Origin: JAUWMI01 sp964454265
GTDB taxonomy: Bacteria; Sumerlaeota; Sumerlaeia; MWCT01; JAUWMI01
Assembly (NCBI GenBank): GCA_964454265.1
Contig: CAYVXD010000002.1
Coordinates: 8,659 to 72,658, forward strand
Direction of reading: 5' to 3'
Length of the DNA: 64,000 nucleotides
The notes under the pieces are model-generated. The model searched no databases and had not been told where the DNA came from. It was given only the letters and a program-made list of their open reading frames with translations. Each line of letters opens with the position of its first letter. The stretch's first letter is position 1. The translations under genes were made by a program, and so were the position numbers. Shown here piece by piece: positions 1-9,000 of this stretch.

Positions 1-599
1 AAGGCATTGACATCTACCTGAGCTGGTACTCCTTCAGCTGAGCCGTCAAAGTCAAGGCTGGCAGAGAACCCGCTCCCCGTGGTAAAGTGCACCATGTCCT
101 CATCAGCTACCAGGCCTACCACGGGCAACCGTGCATCTTCTTCAAGAGAGAATGAGAACTCGAACGGAGAGACAGCAATTACGTCTACTGCATCCAGATT
201 CACCCTGGCTGGCAGGCCGTTGGCCGAGCCGTCCCACAGCAGGCTGATGCTCACTCCATTCCAGACCAGGAGGTCTTCATCTGCGTAAACCGTGCCGCCG
301 ATCTTTACATCTTCTGAAAGCGAGAAGACCAGCAGGTCTTTTTCTATTAAATCCACGGCATCAATATTCACCTGTGGGGGGAGCAGGCTGGTTAAAGGCG
401 AGCCATAGAGCGCATACGCGCCCACCCCATCTGTATCTACCAGCTCATGGTCTGCGGGCGACAGGCTCACGTACGAGGCATCTTCATTATGCGAAAACAC
501 AAACGACGCCTCAGCAACCCCCGGCGGCCCAATACTCAGGCACACCAGCGCAGCCAGGAGCCAAAACGCTAGAACTAGCGATTGTCGATAATTTCTCAT
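1..599 (-). CDS. Secreted repeat protein, C-terminus cut by window edge
   Basis: The frame is open on the minus strand from an ATG at 599 to the window edge, about 199 codons, with no stop seen. A GGAAAGGAG ribosome site lies just upstream of the start. The first ~30 residues form a signal peptide (MRNYRQSLVLAFWLLAALV, ending near VAEA). The mature part repeats a unit of about 50 residues that carries a VN(I/L)DAVD(L/V)I core, an FSFSLEEDA-like strand and an ADED turn; at least three units are visible. It looks like an exported beta-rich repeat protein, perhaps surface bound. I do not recognise the family and assign no function. The gene is co-directional with the S23 and beta-helix genes behind it and is separated from the S23 gene only by an octamer array. 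Confidence 0.7.
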   Translation of the reverse strand, partial: MRNYRQSLVLAFWLLAALVCLSIGPPGVAEASFVFSHNEDASYVSLSPADHELVDTDGVGAYALYGSPLTSLLPPQVNIDAVDLIEKDLLVFSLSEDVKIGGTVYADEDLLVWNGVSISLLWDGSANGLPARVNLDAVDVIAVSPFEFSFSLEEDARLPVVGLVADEDMVHFTTGSGFSASLDFDGSAEGVPAQVDVNA

Positions 600-616
600 A
601 GCTTTATCTCCTTTCC

Positions 617-681
617 ATCCGTTTGTCCGTTGTGTCCGTTTATCCGTTTGCCCGTTTATCCGTTTGCCCGTTTATCCGTTA
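617..681 (+). repeat. Octamer array 1 (consensus ATCCGTTT/GCCCGTTT)
   Basis: Eight consecutive 8-bp units, with one 9-bp slip, read ATCCGTTT, GTCCGTTG, TGTCCGTTT, ATCCGTTT, GCCCGTTT, ATCCGTTT, GCCCGTTT and ATCCGTTA. The last unit contains the TAA stop codon (complement strand, 679-681) of the S23 gene. The array is opposite in orientation to the one at 1062-1101 on the other side of that gene, so the two arrays bracket it as inverted repeats. Confidence 0.85.
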
Positions 682-1050
682 TTTGGCTTTGGTGCGGAGG
701 TATTTAATGAAGCCTGTCAGCGTTTTTGATACGTTCTCATATTGATCAAACACAGTCTTAAATTGCTCCGCACTGAGGTATTTCCTATCCAAAGCAACGT
801 ATAGATGGCTTTTGACCTCGGAAACCGATGAGAGAGAATAGCCGAGAAACCTGATGAACTCCTTCCTTGAGTTCCTGTCAAACCCCTCAGCAATATTCGC
901 CATTACCGAAACAGCAGCTCGCTGTATCTGGTCCCTGAGCCCAAAGTCTCGGGCAAAACTGCCAGTCGCTATTGTGTCATAGACCAGATTCGTCAATGCT
1001 CTTGCCTCCTGCCAGGCTCTAATGTCCTCAAACCTCTCAATCCTCGCCAT
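679..1050 (-). CDS. Four-helix-bundle protein, S23/IVP family
   Basis: This 123-residue protein has the typical S23 (23S rRNA intervening-sequence protein) layout. It starts with RFEDIRAWQEAR, continues through LRDQIQRAAVSVMANIAEGF and the SRKEFIRFLGYSLSSVSEV helix, and ends in a basic tail. Its length is normal for the family. The fold is a four-helix bundle shared with the Avd accessory protein of diversity-generating retroelements; its molecular role outside rRNA intervening sequences is not established. Here it is not inside rRNA. It lies between two inverted octamer arrays, one overlapping its stop codon and one starting 12 bp upstream of its ATG, which suggests that gene and arrays form one unit. 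Confidence 0.9.
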   Translation of the reverse strand: MARIERFEDIRAWQEARALTNLVYDTIATGSFARDFGLRDQIQRAAVSVMANIAEGFDRNSRKEFIRFLGYSLSSVSEVKSHLYVALDRKYLSAEQFKTVFDQYENVSKTLTGFIKYLRTKAK

Positions 1051-1061
1051 CTTCTATCCCT

Positions 1062-1101
1062 TTACGGACTAACGGACTAACTGACCAACGGTCCTACGGA
1101 T
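1062..1101 (-). repeat. Octamer array 2 (consensus GTCCGTTA on minus)
   Basis: Five in-phase 8-bp units occur on the plus strand: TTACGGAC, TAACGGAC, TAACTGAC, CAACGGTC and CTACGGAT. The last unit supplies the final Pro codon and TAG stop (1094-1096) of the beta-helix gene that ends here. The array lies between that stop and the S23 start codon. Confidence 0.85.
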
Positions 1102-2659
1102 GATTATTCACCGACGTGCAGCTCGTCAGGTTAAAGTTCGTGCCGTTATTGACACAGCAGTTTTCCGCGACAAGGGATTGGATAGCCTCGATCCCATCGC
1201 CTGTATTATCGGAGCACGTATTGTGGCTGACTGTGCCGCCTTCGTTTATACGAATGCCGTTATCTCCGTTGTAAACGCAGGTATTGCCGCTGACTGTGCT
1301 GTTATCCCATGCATCGATTCCATCGTCTCCGTTGTTAGTGCAGATATTGCCGGTCACTGTGCCGTTGACACTCGAATCGATTCCATCCTCTCCGTTGTTA
1401 TTGCAGATATTACCGGTGATCATACAGTCCCTGTTTGCTATGATTCCGGAACCACCATTGTTGTAACAGCGCAGGGCATCAAATTGGGATTTCTCTGCCA
1501 CACCAGCGTGAATTCCGCTCCCCCGCCAGTCGCGCACGGTGCCATTGCGGATGGCAATGTTATATTGGGCACCGTTGACATAGATGCCATGGCCAGTGGT
1601 CCCTGCTGCTTTGCCAGGCCCAATTAATGCGTGACCGTTCAGGTCCAGCGTGACATTGTCGGCATCAATAGTGATGCCATTTGTGTTCTGCGTAGCCAGC
1701 GTGAGGTCGCCAGTCAGGCGATACATTCCGGGCTGGGAGATGCTGTAGGGCAGCTCGCTTATGAGAATATCCAATTGATTGTCCGCTACCGCATCCACCG
1801 GTGTCGTGTTTCCGATCAAGGTGTTCCCTGAGACGATATTGTCAGCACCGTCAAGGTCCAGCCCGCGGTCATTATCCGTACAATGATTATCGCTAATACG
1901 ATTGTCAGAACCAGTAGCGAGTATGCCAGCACCATCTCCTCCACTGCCGTTCGAGTCGCAGGTATTATCCACTACCCGGCAATCACTCGACACCTGTATT
2001 CCATCGCCGGTGTTACTCTGGCAGGTATTGCCGCTGACCGTGCAGCCTTCGTATGTATGGATGCCGTCGCCTGTATTACTACTGGAGGAATTGCCGGTAA
2101 CTGTGCTGCCATTCCATGCAAATATGCCGTTGCCTCCGTTTTCACGGCAGGTATTGCCGCTGGCAATGCTGCCATGGCGTACATTGATGCCGTAGTCTTC
2201 GTTAGCTCTGCAGATATTGCCGCTGACTATGCTGCAAGCGCCTGTAATGATGCCACCGATACCGTTGTTATAACATCGCAATGCCTCAAACTGACAGTTT
2301 TCGGAGAGTATGGCATTAACCCCATTCCACTGCCAGTCGCGCACGGTCCCATTGCGTACGGCAATGTTGTATTGAGCTCCGCTGACCACGATTCCAGTGC
2401 CATATCCCCCTGCTGCTTTACCAGGCCCGATTATCGCATGCCCGTTCAGGTCCAGGGTGACATTGTCCGCGTCAATAGTGATGCCATGCGTATTAGTCTG
2501 GGTTGTGGATAGGTCATCAACTACAATATATGAACCGGAGCTGGAGATGGTGTAAGGAATCTCTGCGATGTCAATCTGCCCATCACCAGCCCAGGCAGCT
2601 GCCCCCAGCAAAAGACACAAACCAAGAATACAAGCCGTTGTTGTGATACGTCGTTTCAT
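1094..2659 (-). CDS. Secreted right-handed parallel beta-helix protein (two-domain)
   Basis: This 521-residue exported protein has a signal peptide ending near AAWA and a strong GGAGGA ribosome site. It is made of two homologous halves. Each opens with QxDI(A/L)(E/I)xxPYxIS, then the strand GITIDADNVTLDLNGHA, and then a run of ~20-residue PbH1 coils of the type SGNTCxxNxGDGI. Such coils form right-handed parallel beta helices, common in polysaccharide lyases and in surface or stalk proteins. No catalytic signature is visible, so an enzyme role is not claimed. The second half starts near residue 295. It is paralogous to the gene at 2845-3897, pointing to tandem duplication. The stop codon lies in octamer array 2. 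Confidence 0.88.
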   Translation of the reverse strand: MKRRITTTACILGLCLLLGAAAWAGDGQIDIAEIPYTISSSGSYIVVDDLSTTQTNTHGITIDADNVTLDLNGHAIIGPGKAAGGYGTGIVVSGAQYNIAVRNGTVRDWQWNGVNAILSENCQFEALRCYNNGIGGIITGACSIVSGNICRANEDYGINVRHGSIASGNTCRENGGNGIFAWNGSTVTGNSSSSNTGDGIHTYEGCTVSGNTCQSNTGDGIQVSSDCRVVDNTCDSNGSGGDGAGILATGSDNRISDNHCTDNDRGLDLDGADNIVSGNTLIGNTTPVDAVADNQLDILISELPYSISQPGMYRLTGDLTLATQNTNGITIDADNVTLDLNGHALIGPGKAAGTTGHGIYVNGAQYNIAIRNGTVRDWRGSGIHAGVAEKSQFDALRCYNNGGSGIIANRDCMITGNICNNNGEDGIDSSVNGTVTGNICTNNGDDGIDAWDNSTVSGNTCVYNGDNGIRINEGGTVSHNTCSDNTGDGIEAIQSLVAENCCVNNGTNFNLTSCTSVNNHP

Positions 2660-2787
2660 AGTGCCGTCCTCCTTCTCTTTGTCACTTTACTTTGCAGTTC
2701 TACGTTTCGCCGTCTTACGCACTGTTAAACCAATACGAACACAAGATATTCCATACTCTCAAAATCCACCCACTCCCCTCCTTTCTC

Positions 2788-2846
2788 TAAACGGACTAAC
2801 TGACCAACGGACTAACGGTCTCAACCGACAAACCGGCCAACCAATC
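2788..2846 (-). repeat. Octamer array 3
   Basis: About seven 8-9-bp units read TAAACGGAC, TAACTGAC, CAACGGAC, TAACGGTC, TCAACCGAC, AAACCGGC and CAACCAATC on the plus strand. The array ends exactly at the TGA stop (2845-2847, complement) of the second beta-helix gene. The leading part, CTTTCTCTAAACGGAC, is shared with array 4, so the two also have a common flank. Confidence 0.8.
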
Positions 2847-3897
2847 AGAACGAGACGTTAAGCAAGTCGCCTGCACCCACCGTATTGCCACCAACAATAT
2901 CGTAGTTTATGCCGTTTCCGCTGGCGCGATTGCTGGCAATGTAGTTGCCCGTCGCCGGGTTGCAGTCAATCCCGCGGTCATTATCATTCACCAGGTTGCG
3001 TTCAATGCAATTGTCTGAACTCGTTGTGTGGATGCCCGCTCCATCTCCTGTACTGAAGCCGTTAGAGCCGCACGCATTGTCTACAACCCGGCAATCATAA
3101 GAGACTTGTATTCCGTCCCCTGTGTTGAAGCTGCAGTTATTTCCGCTGACCATACTGCCACCGGTATTGATACCGTAGTATCCGTTGCTGCCGCAGCTAT
3201 TGCCAGTAACCGTACCGCCAGCCAGTACAGAGATGCCGTGGATCGTGTTGAACTGGCAGGCATTACCAATGACCGCACATCTTTCCTCTGCTTCAATGCC
3301 GTCCGCACCGTTTGAGCGGCAGGCATTGCCGCTGATCGAACAGCCTTCCCCCGCATCGATACCGTCGTCGCCGTTGCTCATGCAGACGTTTCCGCTGATT
3401 GCACAGCCATGGGATGCATAGATGCCGTCGTACGTGTTTTCATAGCAGGTATTACCGCTGACCGTACTGCCAGGGCCTGCAATAATGCCGCGGGAACCGT
3501 TGTTATAGCAACGCAGGGCCTCAAACTGGCTGTTGTAGGCGTAATCGCCATTAACGCCCGTCTGACGCCAGTCGCGCACGGTGCCATTGCGGATGGCAAT
3601 GTTATATTTGGTACCATTAACAAAGATGCCATGGCCAGTGGTGCCTTCTACTTTTCCGGGGCCAATTATCGCATGACCGTTCAGGTCCAGTGTTACATTG
3701 TCGGCGTCAATAATAATGCCATCTATGTCAGTCGCAGTTGTGGACAGGTCGTCAACTACAATATAGGAGCCGGAGCTGGATATAGCATAAGGAATCTCAG
3801 CAATGTCAATCTGTCCATCACCAGCCCATGCCCATGCGCCCAGCAAAAGCGACAATCCAATTATGCAAGCAATTTTTGTAATACTTCGCTTCATCAT
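2845..3897 (-). CDS. Secreted right-handed parallel beta-helix protein
   Basis: This 350-residue paralogue of the first half of the neighbouring 521-residue protein shares the near-identical opening (AGDGQIDIAEIPYAIS, then DADNVTLDLNGHAIIGPGK) and the same VRDW and QFEALRCYNNG segments. It has a signal peptide ending near AWAG and about ten PbH1 coils (SGNxCxxNxxDGI). The start is the first of two ATGs behind an AAAGGAG site. No catalytic residues are recognised. An extracellular structural or glycan-binding role is plausible from the fold alone. The Asn/Cys-rich coils are where the copies differ most. Confidence 0.87.
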   Translation of the reverse strand: MMKRSITKIACIIGLSLLLGAWAWAGDGQIDIAEIPYAISSSGSYIVVDDLSTTATDIDGIIIDADNVTLDLNGHAIIGPGKVEGTTGHGIFVNGTKYNIAIRNGTVRDWRQTGVNGDYAYNSQFEALRCYNNGSRGIIAGPGSTVSGNTCYENTYDGIYASHGCAISGNVCMSNGDDGIDAGEGCSISGNACRSNGADGIEAEERCAVIGNACQFNTIHGISVLAGGTVTGNSCGSNGYYGINTGGSMVSGNNCSFNTGDGIQVSYDCRVVDNACGSNGFSTGDGAGIHTTSSDNCIERNLVNDNDRGIDCNPATGNYIASNRASGNGINYDIVGGNTVGAGDLLNVSF

Positions 3898-4018
3898 TTG
3901 ATCACTCCTTTTTTGTTAGAATAGTATGGAACGTACACTTTTGCATCTCGCATTGTTTTCGTGCCAATCCCACAAGGACTCTTCGCACTCCAACAATACA
4001 CGCCTCACCACCTTTCTC

Positions 4019-4083
4019 TAAACGGACTAACTGACCAACGGTCTAACGGACTAACCGACCAACGGACATACGAATTAACCGAC
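4019..4083 (-). repeat. Octamer array 4 (eight in-phase units)
   Basis: After a 9-bp leader unit, the plus strand reads TAACTGAC, CAACGGTC, TAACGGAC, TAACCGAC, CAACGGAC, ATACGAAT and TAACCGAC with strict 8-bp phase. Unlike arrays 1-3 it does not touch a recognisable stop codon. It lies about 120 bp upstream of the beta-helix start at 3897 and may mark the 3' end of a lost gene. Confidence 0.8.
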
Positions 4084-4600
4084 TTTACACAACGAGCTTT
4101 CCAACTTTCACCTTCTCTGGTTTGGACTATTTAAAAATGTAAAACCGGGTAGCAAAGTGCATCATTTACTGACTAGCCATGTAAGTGACAACGCGGTTAC
4201 TCTGACGCATCGTGATAGTGTATAATTTTTGTATCCATTTTTTTTTAATAAAAAGCAAAATTATTGTCAAACAGAATATCTAGTTTTCTGATTTTTAATT
4301 ATGACTGGCAGTCGCGCCGGTTTGCATAAGAGCCTGTGCAAATTTTTGGTGAGATGAAAAAGGGAAAGCATTACGGGCAAACTGGCTCACGCAGGAATTA
4401 AGGTGACGCGATGGTCAGTCCAACAACCTGGTGGCCCAGGCGGCTTCATTCCGTAGCATTCAATTGCACCCATTTTTCCTCTTTACAAACACTGGTGGTA
4501 TTGGCCAGAGTATTTCGGATTTGTGCGACGAGTGCGCCTCTGGAGTAACGGAATCAGCCTGAGGCTGATAAATTGGGTGCGAATACGCGGCGCAGGGGTG
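4084..4600. other. Intergenic, no gene recognised
   Basis: About 500 bp with no supportable coding frame. It includes an AT-rich stretch near 4225-4310 with poly-T and TATAAT-like words, which could hold promoters for the divergent genes on either side. I see no convincing -35/-10 pair or hairpin. Confidence 0.5.
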
Positions 4601-4613
4601 AAGGGAGTGCGTG

Positions 4614-5375
4614 ATGCGCGTAGTGTTTCTGGGCACAGGCACGTCATTCGGCGTCCCGATAATTGGATGTCGGTGTCGGGTCTGTCAGTCAGAAAATCCG
4701 AAGAATAAACGGCTTCGCGCTAGCGTTTACTGTGTGGAAGGAGACAGCCAGGTGCTGATTGATTGTTCGACCGATTTCCGCCAGCAGGCCCTTACGCACC
4801 AGATTGATCGTCTGGACGCGGTGCTATTTACGCATAATCACGCTGATCATATCTCGGGGATTGATGATTTGCGCATCTACAACCTGCTGCATCACCGGGC
4901 AATTGATGTTTACGGCAATGAGGACGTTATTAACGATATAAAGCGCCGGTATGATTACTGTTTTAATCCAGTACAGATCGGTGGGGGAGTGCCACAGTTT
5001 GAATTGCATCGTGCTGATGTCCCGTTCCGTATTGGTGAGATAGCCATCACCCCGATTCCGGTGTGGCACGGGAACCTGGAGATTTTGGGATACCGCTTGA
5101 ATGATTTTTGCTACATTACTGACGCGAACAAGATACCCGAGAGTTCGCTGGCTGAGATGCGTGGGCTGAAGCTATTGGTTATTAATGCATTGCGTGAGAA
5201 GCCCTTTGCCACACATTTCTCGCTGGCCGAAGCGCTTGAAATCGCGAAGGCTTTGCAACCCCGCCAAGCATATTTCACCCATATTTCTCACCGCCTGGAT
5301 CACGAAGAGATTAACCGCACATTGCCCCCAGAGTATCAGCTTGCCTATGATGGGCTGACCGTTGATCTGGACTGA
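4614..5375 (+). CDS. MBL-fold metallohydrolase, PhnP-like
   Basis: A ~253-residue metallo-beta-lactamase-fold protein. The N-terminus FLGTGTSFGVPIIGC is followed by the CRCRVCQSENPKNKRLRAS segment typical of PhnP-type phosphodiesterases, where extra cysteines hold a structural zinc. The metal-binding motif THNHADH, the HISHRLDHE segment near the C-terminus and a conserved VWHG histidine are present. PhnP acts on cyclic ribose phosphates, and related proteins hydrolyse other phosphodiesters. Without phosphonate genes nearby the substrate is open. The ATG at 4614 is preferred over a GTG at 4611 because AAGGGAG lies 6 bp before it. The protein is probably cytoplasmic and the gene is monocistronic. 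Confidence 0.88.
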   Translation: MRVVFLGTGTSFGVPIIGCRCRVCQSENPKNKRLRASVYCVEGDSQVLIDCSTDFRQQALTHQIDRLDAVLFTHNHADHISGIDDLRIYNLLHHRAIDVYGNEDVINDIKRRYDYCFNPVQIGGGVPQFELHRADVPFRIGEIAITPIPVWHGNLEILGYRLNDFCYITDANKIPESSLAEMRGLKLLVINALREKPFATHFSLAEALEIAKALQPRQAYFTHISHRLDHEEINRTLPPEYQLAYDGLTVDLD

Positions 5376-5522
5376 AGTGGCTCGACCATAATCCTGCCGA
5401 CATTTTTCTCCTTGAAAGGGCAATTTAAGCATATCCAGTGATCTTTACGTCGTTCTTCCCTCAAGCACAATCGCGCTATTGGCTGCCGGGAGATACGTGT
5501 TCGAAGAAACGTAAAAAAGCTA

Positions 5523-5551
5523 TTGACATGGCTTACAAGTGTAGGCTACCG
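5523..5551 (+). promoter_or_regulatory. Promoter with BlaI/CopY-type operator upstream of blaI
   Basis: A perfect TTGACA -35 (5523-5528) is followed within the spacer by the dyad TACAAGTGTA (5534-5543). This matches the TACA-N2-TGTA box bound by BlaI/MecI/CopY repressors. The -10 is weak and not clearly defined. The site lies about 60 bp upstream of the repressor gene, implying autoregulation of the repressor-protease operon. Confidence 0.6.
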
Positions 5552-5604
5552 CTTATTTGTGTTGTTAATTGGGCGAATCTAAAGATGCCGGAGGATCAAT
5601 ATTC

Positions 5605-6042
5605 ATGAAGAGAAGAGCCAAAAAAGTTTCCAGTCCACCACGTCTGTCTGAAGCTGAATGGATTATTATGAAGCCGTTCTGGGAACGGGGCGCACTGGCT
5701 GCCCGAGACCTATTCGCCGCACTTCCGTCTAATAATCAATGGGCTTATAAGACGGTGAAGACAATGCTTGCCCGGCTGGTAAAAAAGGCTGCTCTCGAAT
5801 ACACTCAGGTGGGAAACTCTTATCTCTACCGTGCTCGATTCGGGCAGGAGGAGATGGTGAGGGCGGCGGTTAAGAATTTTTCCCACCGCGTGTTGGATGG
5901 GGCACTCAAACCTTTTCTTGTTCACTTTTTTGACGGTAGAGAGCCCTCGGCAGAGGAAATCTCTACTCTGCGCGGCATTCTTAAACAACTTAAGGAACAG
6001 CAAGCGCATGATAATGAGAAAAATGCGAGGAACAAAAAATGA
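5605..6042 (+). CDS. BlaI/MecI/CopY-family repressor
   Basis: A 145-residue winged-helix repressor. The N-terminal domain has LSEAEWIIMKPFW, then the recognition helix region WAYKTVKTMLARLVKKAAL, which corresponds to the family's TVxTxLxRLxxKG. A C-terminal dimerisation helix ends in a Lys/Asn-rich tail. A longer frame opens at a TTG (5569), but the ATG at 5605 has GGAGG 10 bp upstream and fits the family length. It overlaps the M56 protease gene by 4 bp (ATGA), so the two are translationally coupled. By analogy with BlaI/BlaR1, the protease should inactivate this repressor on a signal. A matching operator lies in the promoter. Confidence 0.9.
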   Translation: MKRRAKKVSSPPRLSEAEWIIMKPFWERGALAARDLFAALPSNNQWAYKTVKTMLARLVKKAALEYTQVGNSYLYRARFGQEEMVRAAVKNFSHRVLDGALKPFLVHFFDGREPSAEEISTLRGILKQLKEQQAHDNEKNARNKK

Positions 6043-9000
6043 TGAATGCAATTATCACATTCTGGGCGCAATGGATGCTCGCCACATCGTGGCAGCTAGT
6101 AGTCATGGTTATAGTGGTTGGTGCTTTATGTTTCTTTTGGCGCAAAGCCCCGGTGCGGATGCTGCATTTGCTCTGGCTTTTGGTTTTTATCAAACTCCTT
6201 ATCCCACCGCATCTGGGACATGATTATTCGCTTGCCAATCTCCTGGTGCGTTCGGAAATTTTCACATCGCAGCATTTAGCGGTCAATAGTGCGCAAGAGG
6301 AATGGCAAGTTCCTGCCGTGCATTTGTCCAGGACTGCAATCGAAGGCCCAATTGCCATCGAGGATGAGAGCGTAATAAGCGATAATGAGGTCGGTTCATC
6401 TCTTCCGTCCACATCAGTTCAAGAATTTCCTATTGTCTCTGGTATAGGGCAATTTACTTACCAGCATATTCTTTTTGTCCTTTGGCTGGTGGGCGCTGCA
6501 GGGCTTTTGCTTAGAAGTTTGATGAGTGCCGGCAGATTCCGGGGGTGGTTATCTGCTTACGGACAGCCGCCACCTTCATGGTTTAAAGAAAAACTGGCAG
6601 AATGGTCTCAGAAATTCAGGCTCAGAGAACCCCCAGGATGCTTTATTGTTTCGGGGAGCCATTGTCCGTGCCTTTTCGGCTGGTTCAAGCCCCAATTACT
6701 CTTCCCCAAGGATTTGTTAAAGCGCTTGACCCCGGAGCAACTGCAAATGGCTGTTTATCACGAATTAACTCATATAAAGGGGAGGGATACCATTATGAAC
6801 GGGCTGCAAAGTTTACTGCAAATTGTTTACTGGTTTCATCCGCTGGTCTGGTTGGCGGGACGCGAGGTTCGGCATTACCGGGAGATGGTGGTGGACGAGG
6901 CAGTCGTATCTGCTCATAAGAACTTACCCAAGCATACCTATGAGCAAACGATTCTTGCCCTGGCAGAGCATAGTCCGGCACGCCCGGTGCCTGCGATGGT
7001 GGGAATTCTTGAGCATCGCAGTTTTGTGTTTAGAAGGGTGATGCGACTCGTCGCCAGCTCCTCCACAAGAATTGGTTGGCGCCAGACGTTTTTAAGCTGG
7101 GTGATGTTAGCTCTCTTTACTTTCTTTTTTATTCCAATGGGGATAAGTCAGCCTCAGGTTTCCCCATCGGATACGCTAAACGTTGAGAAGAAAGCGTTTC
7201 CCGAAGTTCTGAATGAGGCGCAGAGGCTCTATATGCAGTGGACGGGGGAAAGATTTTCTGGGTATCTTGACAAAAGTGATTATGCTGACCTCTCAGACTC
7301 CACCAAAGCGGAGCTTGAGAAGGGATGGATTAGCATTCTGGAAGGACCATGGAGCCGCAAATATTATGATACGATTAATTGTCTTGCGGCTCTAAAGAGC
7401 AAAAAAGCCGTGAAACCGCTGCTCCATATTGCTGCCGAGCGCAGGGAAAAGGACAATCGCGATCGCTGGATGGCGGTCAGGGCACTGGGGATAATTGGTG
7501 ATGAATCGGTGGTGCCGGAGCTTATTCACCTGATTTATCATTACAATCAGAACACGCGGTTCTGGGCGCAGATTTCGCTCGCACGAATCACAGGCGTGAA
7601 TTTCGGCTATGACTGGCAAAAATGGGGTGAGTGGTGGAATCAGCAAGGCAAGCAACCTCCATTCTCACCTGAAAAAATCACCTGGACTACCAAATACCCT
7701 GAATGGGCTGATTCACAGAAGCAAAAGGAAAGTGATAGAAACTTCGTTGAAAGATTCAGCGGCAGAAAGGAAGAAGAGTCGGCTACCGTTAGTCCTGCTC
7801 CAAAGCCTGAAGTGAACTACCTTGGGCAAGCCAATTTCCCCAGCGTTGTCGCCCTTGACCCGCCAAATGGCGCCACTGACGTCGACCCTGCCCGTGAGCA
7901 CATTACCGTAACTTTTGACCGCCCAATGATGAGAGGCGGATATTCATGGGTAGACAAGGGCAAACGCCCCAAATTAGAGAAAATCGAATGGATTAATGAC
8001 CACCAGTGTCGCGCATGGGTGACTTTGGAGCCGGGCCGAGAATATGGCGTATGGCTGAATTTTGGTCCGAGAACGTGTAACTTTAAAAGTCGAGAGGGTG
8101 TCTCTGCCGACCGCGTTTACTGGACGTTTCGCACTAGTTCCGCACAGCAGACAAGTGAAGTGGGGACACTTCAAGCAAAGATAGACAAGGCACAATCCGG
8201 TGGTGTCGTCATCGTTTCGCCAGGCAAGCACGAAGGCCCCCTGGAAATCACCAAGCCCCTGACGCTGCGTGGCGAGGATGCCCGCACCTGCACAATTGAA
8301 CTACTCGGCAACGAACCAACCATCACTGTAAGAGGCACCAAGGACGCTGTCCTTGAGAATTTGACGGTTCGCTGGGCTCCAAAATCAACTGATGTGCGTA
8401 TTGAATCGCCTGCTGCAATTTACGTGCGAGACAGCGACGTGGTGATTCGCGGTTGCCGTCTTGAGCCCCTTGAGCGGCCTAAAGACACACCTTACGGCCT
8501 AATGGCTGCAGGCAGATCCCACGTGACCTTTACCGAAGGCAGGAGCACGGGCTTTGCCTACGCCCTGATTTTCCTTGAGGGCGCCAACGGTACTGTCAGC
8601 AACTCCATTCTCACAGATGCCGGGCACAGCGTGGTCACACTTCATGCCAACTCTCGTGTTAAAATTATCGGAAATATCCTTGGCCGATGTGAGTATCATG
8701 CGGTGCGTAATACTGGTGGGACAATGGATATGACCAATAATCTGGTAATCGCTGACAATCGCGCTGGCGCTTATCTAGGTAATAAATCGGCTCACGGGCG
8801 TATCGCCAACAATCTGTTCTCCCAGAATCGCGGAGCAATCTGGGCTTATGCTAGTTCCGACGTTACTATTGAGAACAACGTCTTTCTTGCTGAAAATGGC
8901 CCCGGCGTAGGGTTCCACGACAGCTGTGACTTAACCATACGGAATAATTGCTTTGTCAACAATGCACAAGGTCTGACCAGGTATTCAAAAGAAGGGCGAC

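Noticed and set aside
1100..2512. Long plus-strand frames opposite the beta-helix genes
   Set aside because: They are antisense to the regular PbH1 coil codons; the minus-strand frames have signal peptides, ribosome sites and clear coil repeats.
617..4083. Octamer arrays as a CRISPR
   Set aside because: The units are 8 bp, contiguous and without unique spacers, and no cas gene is present.
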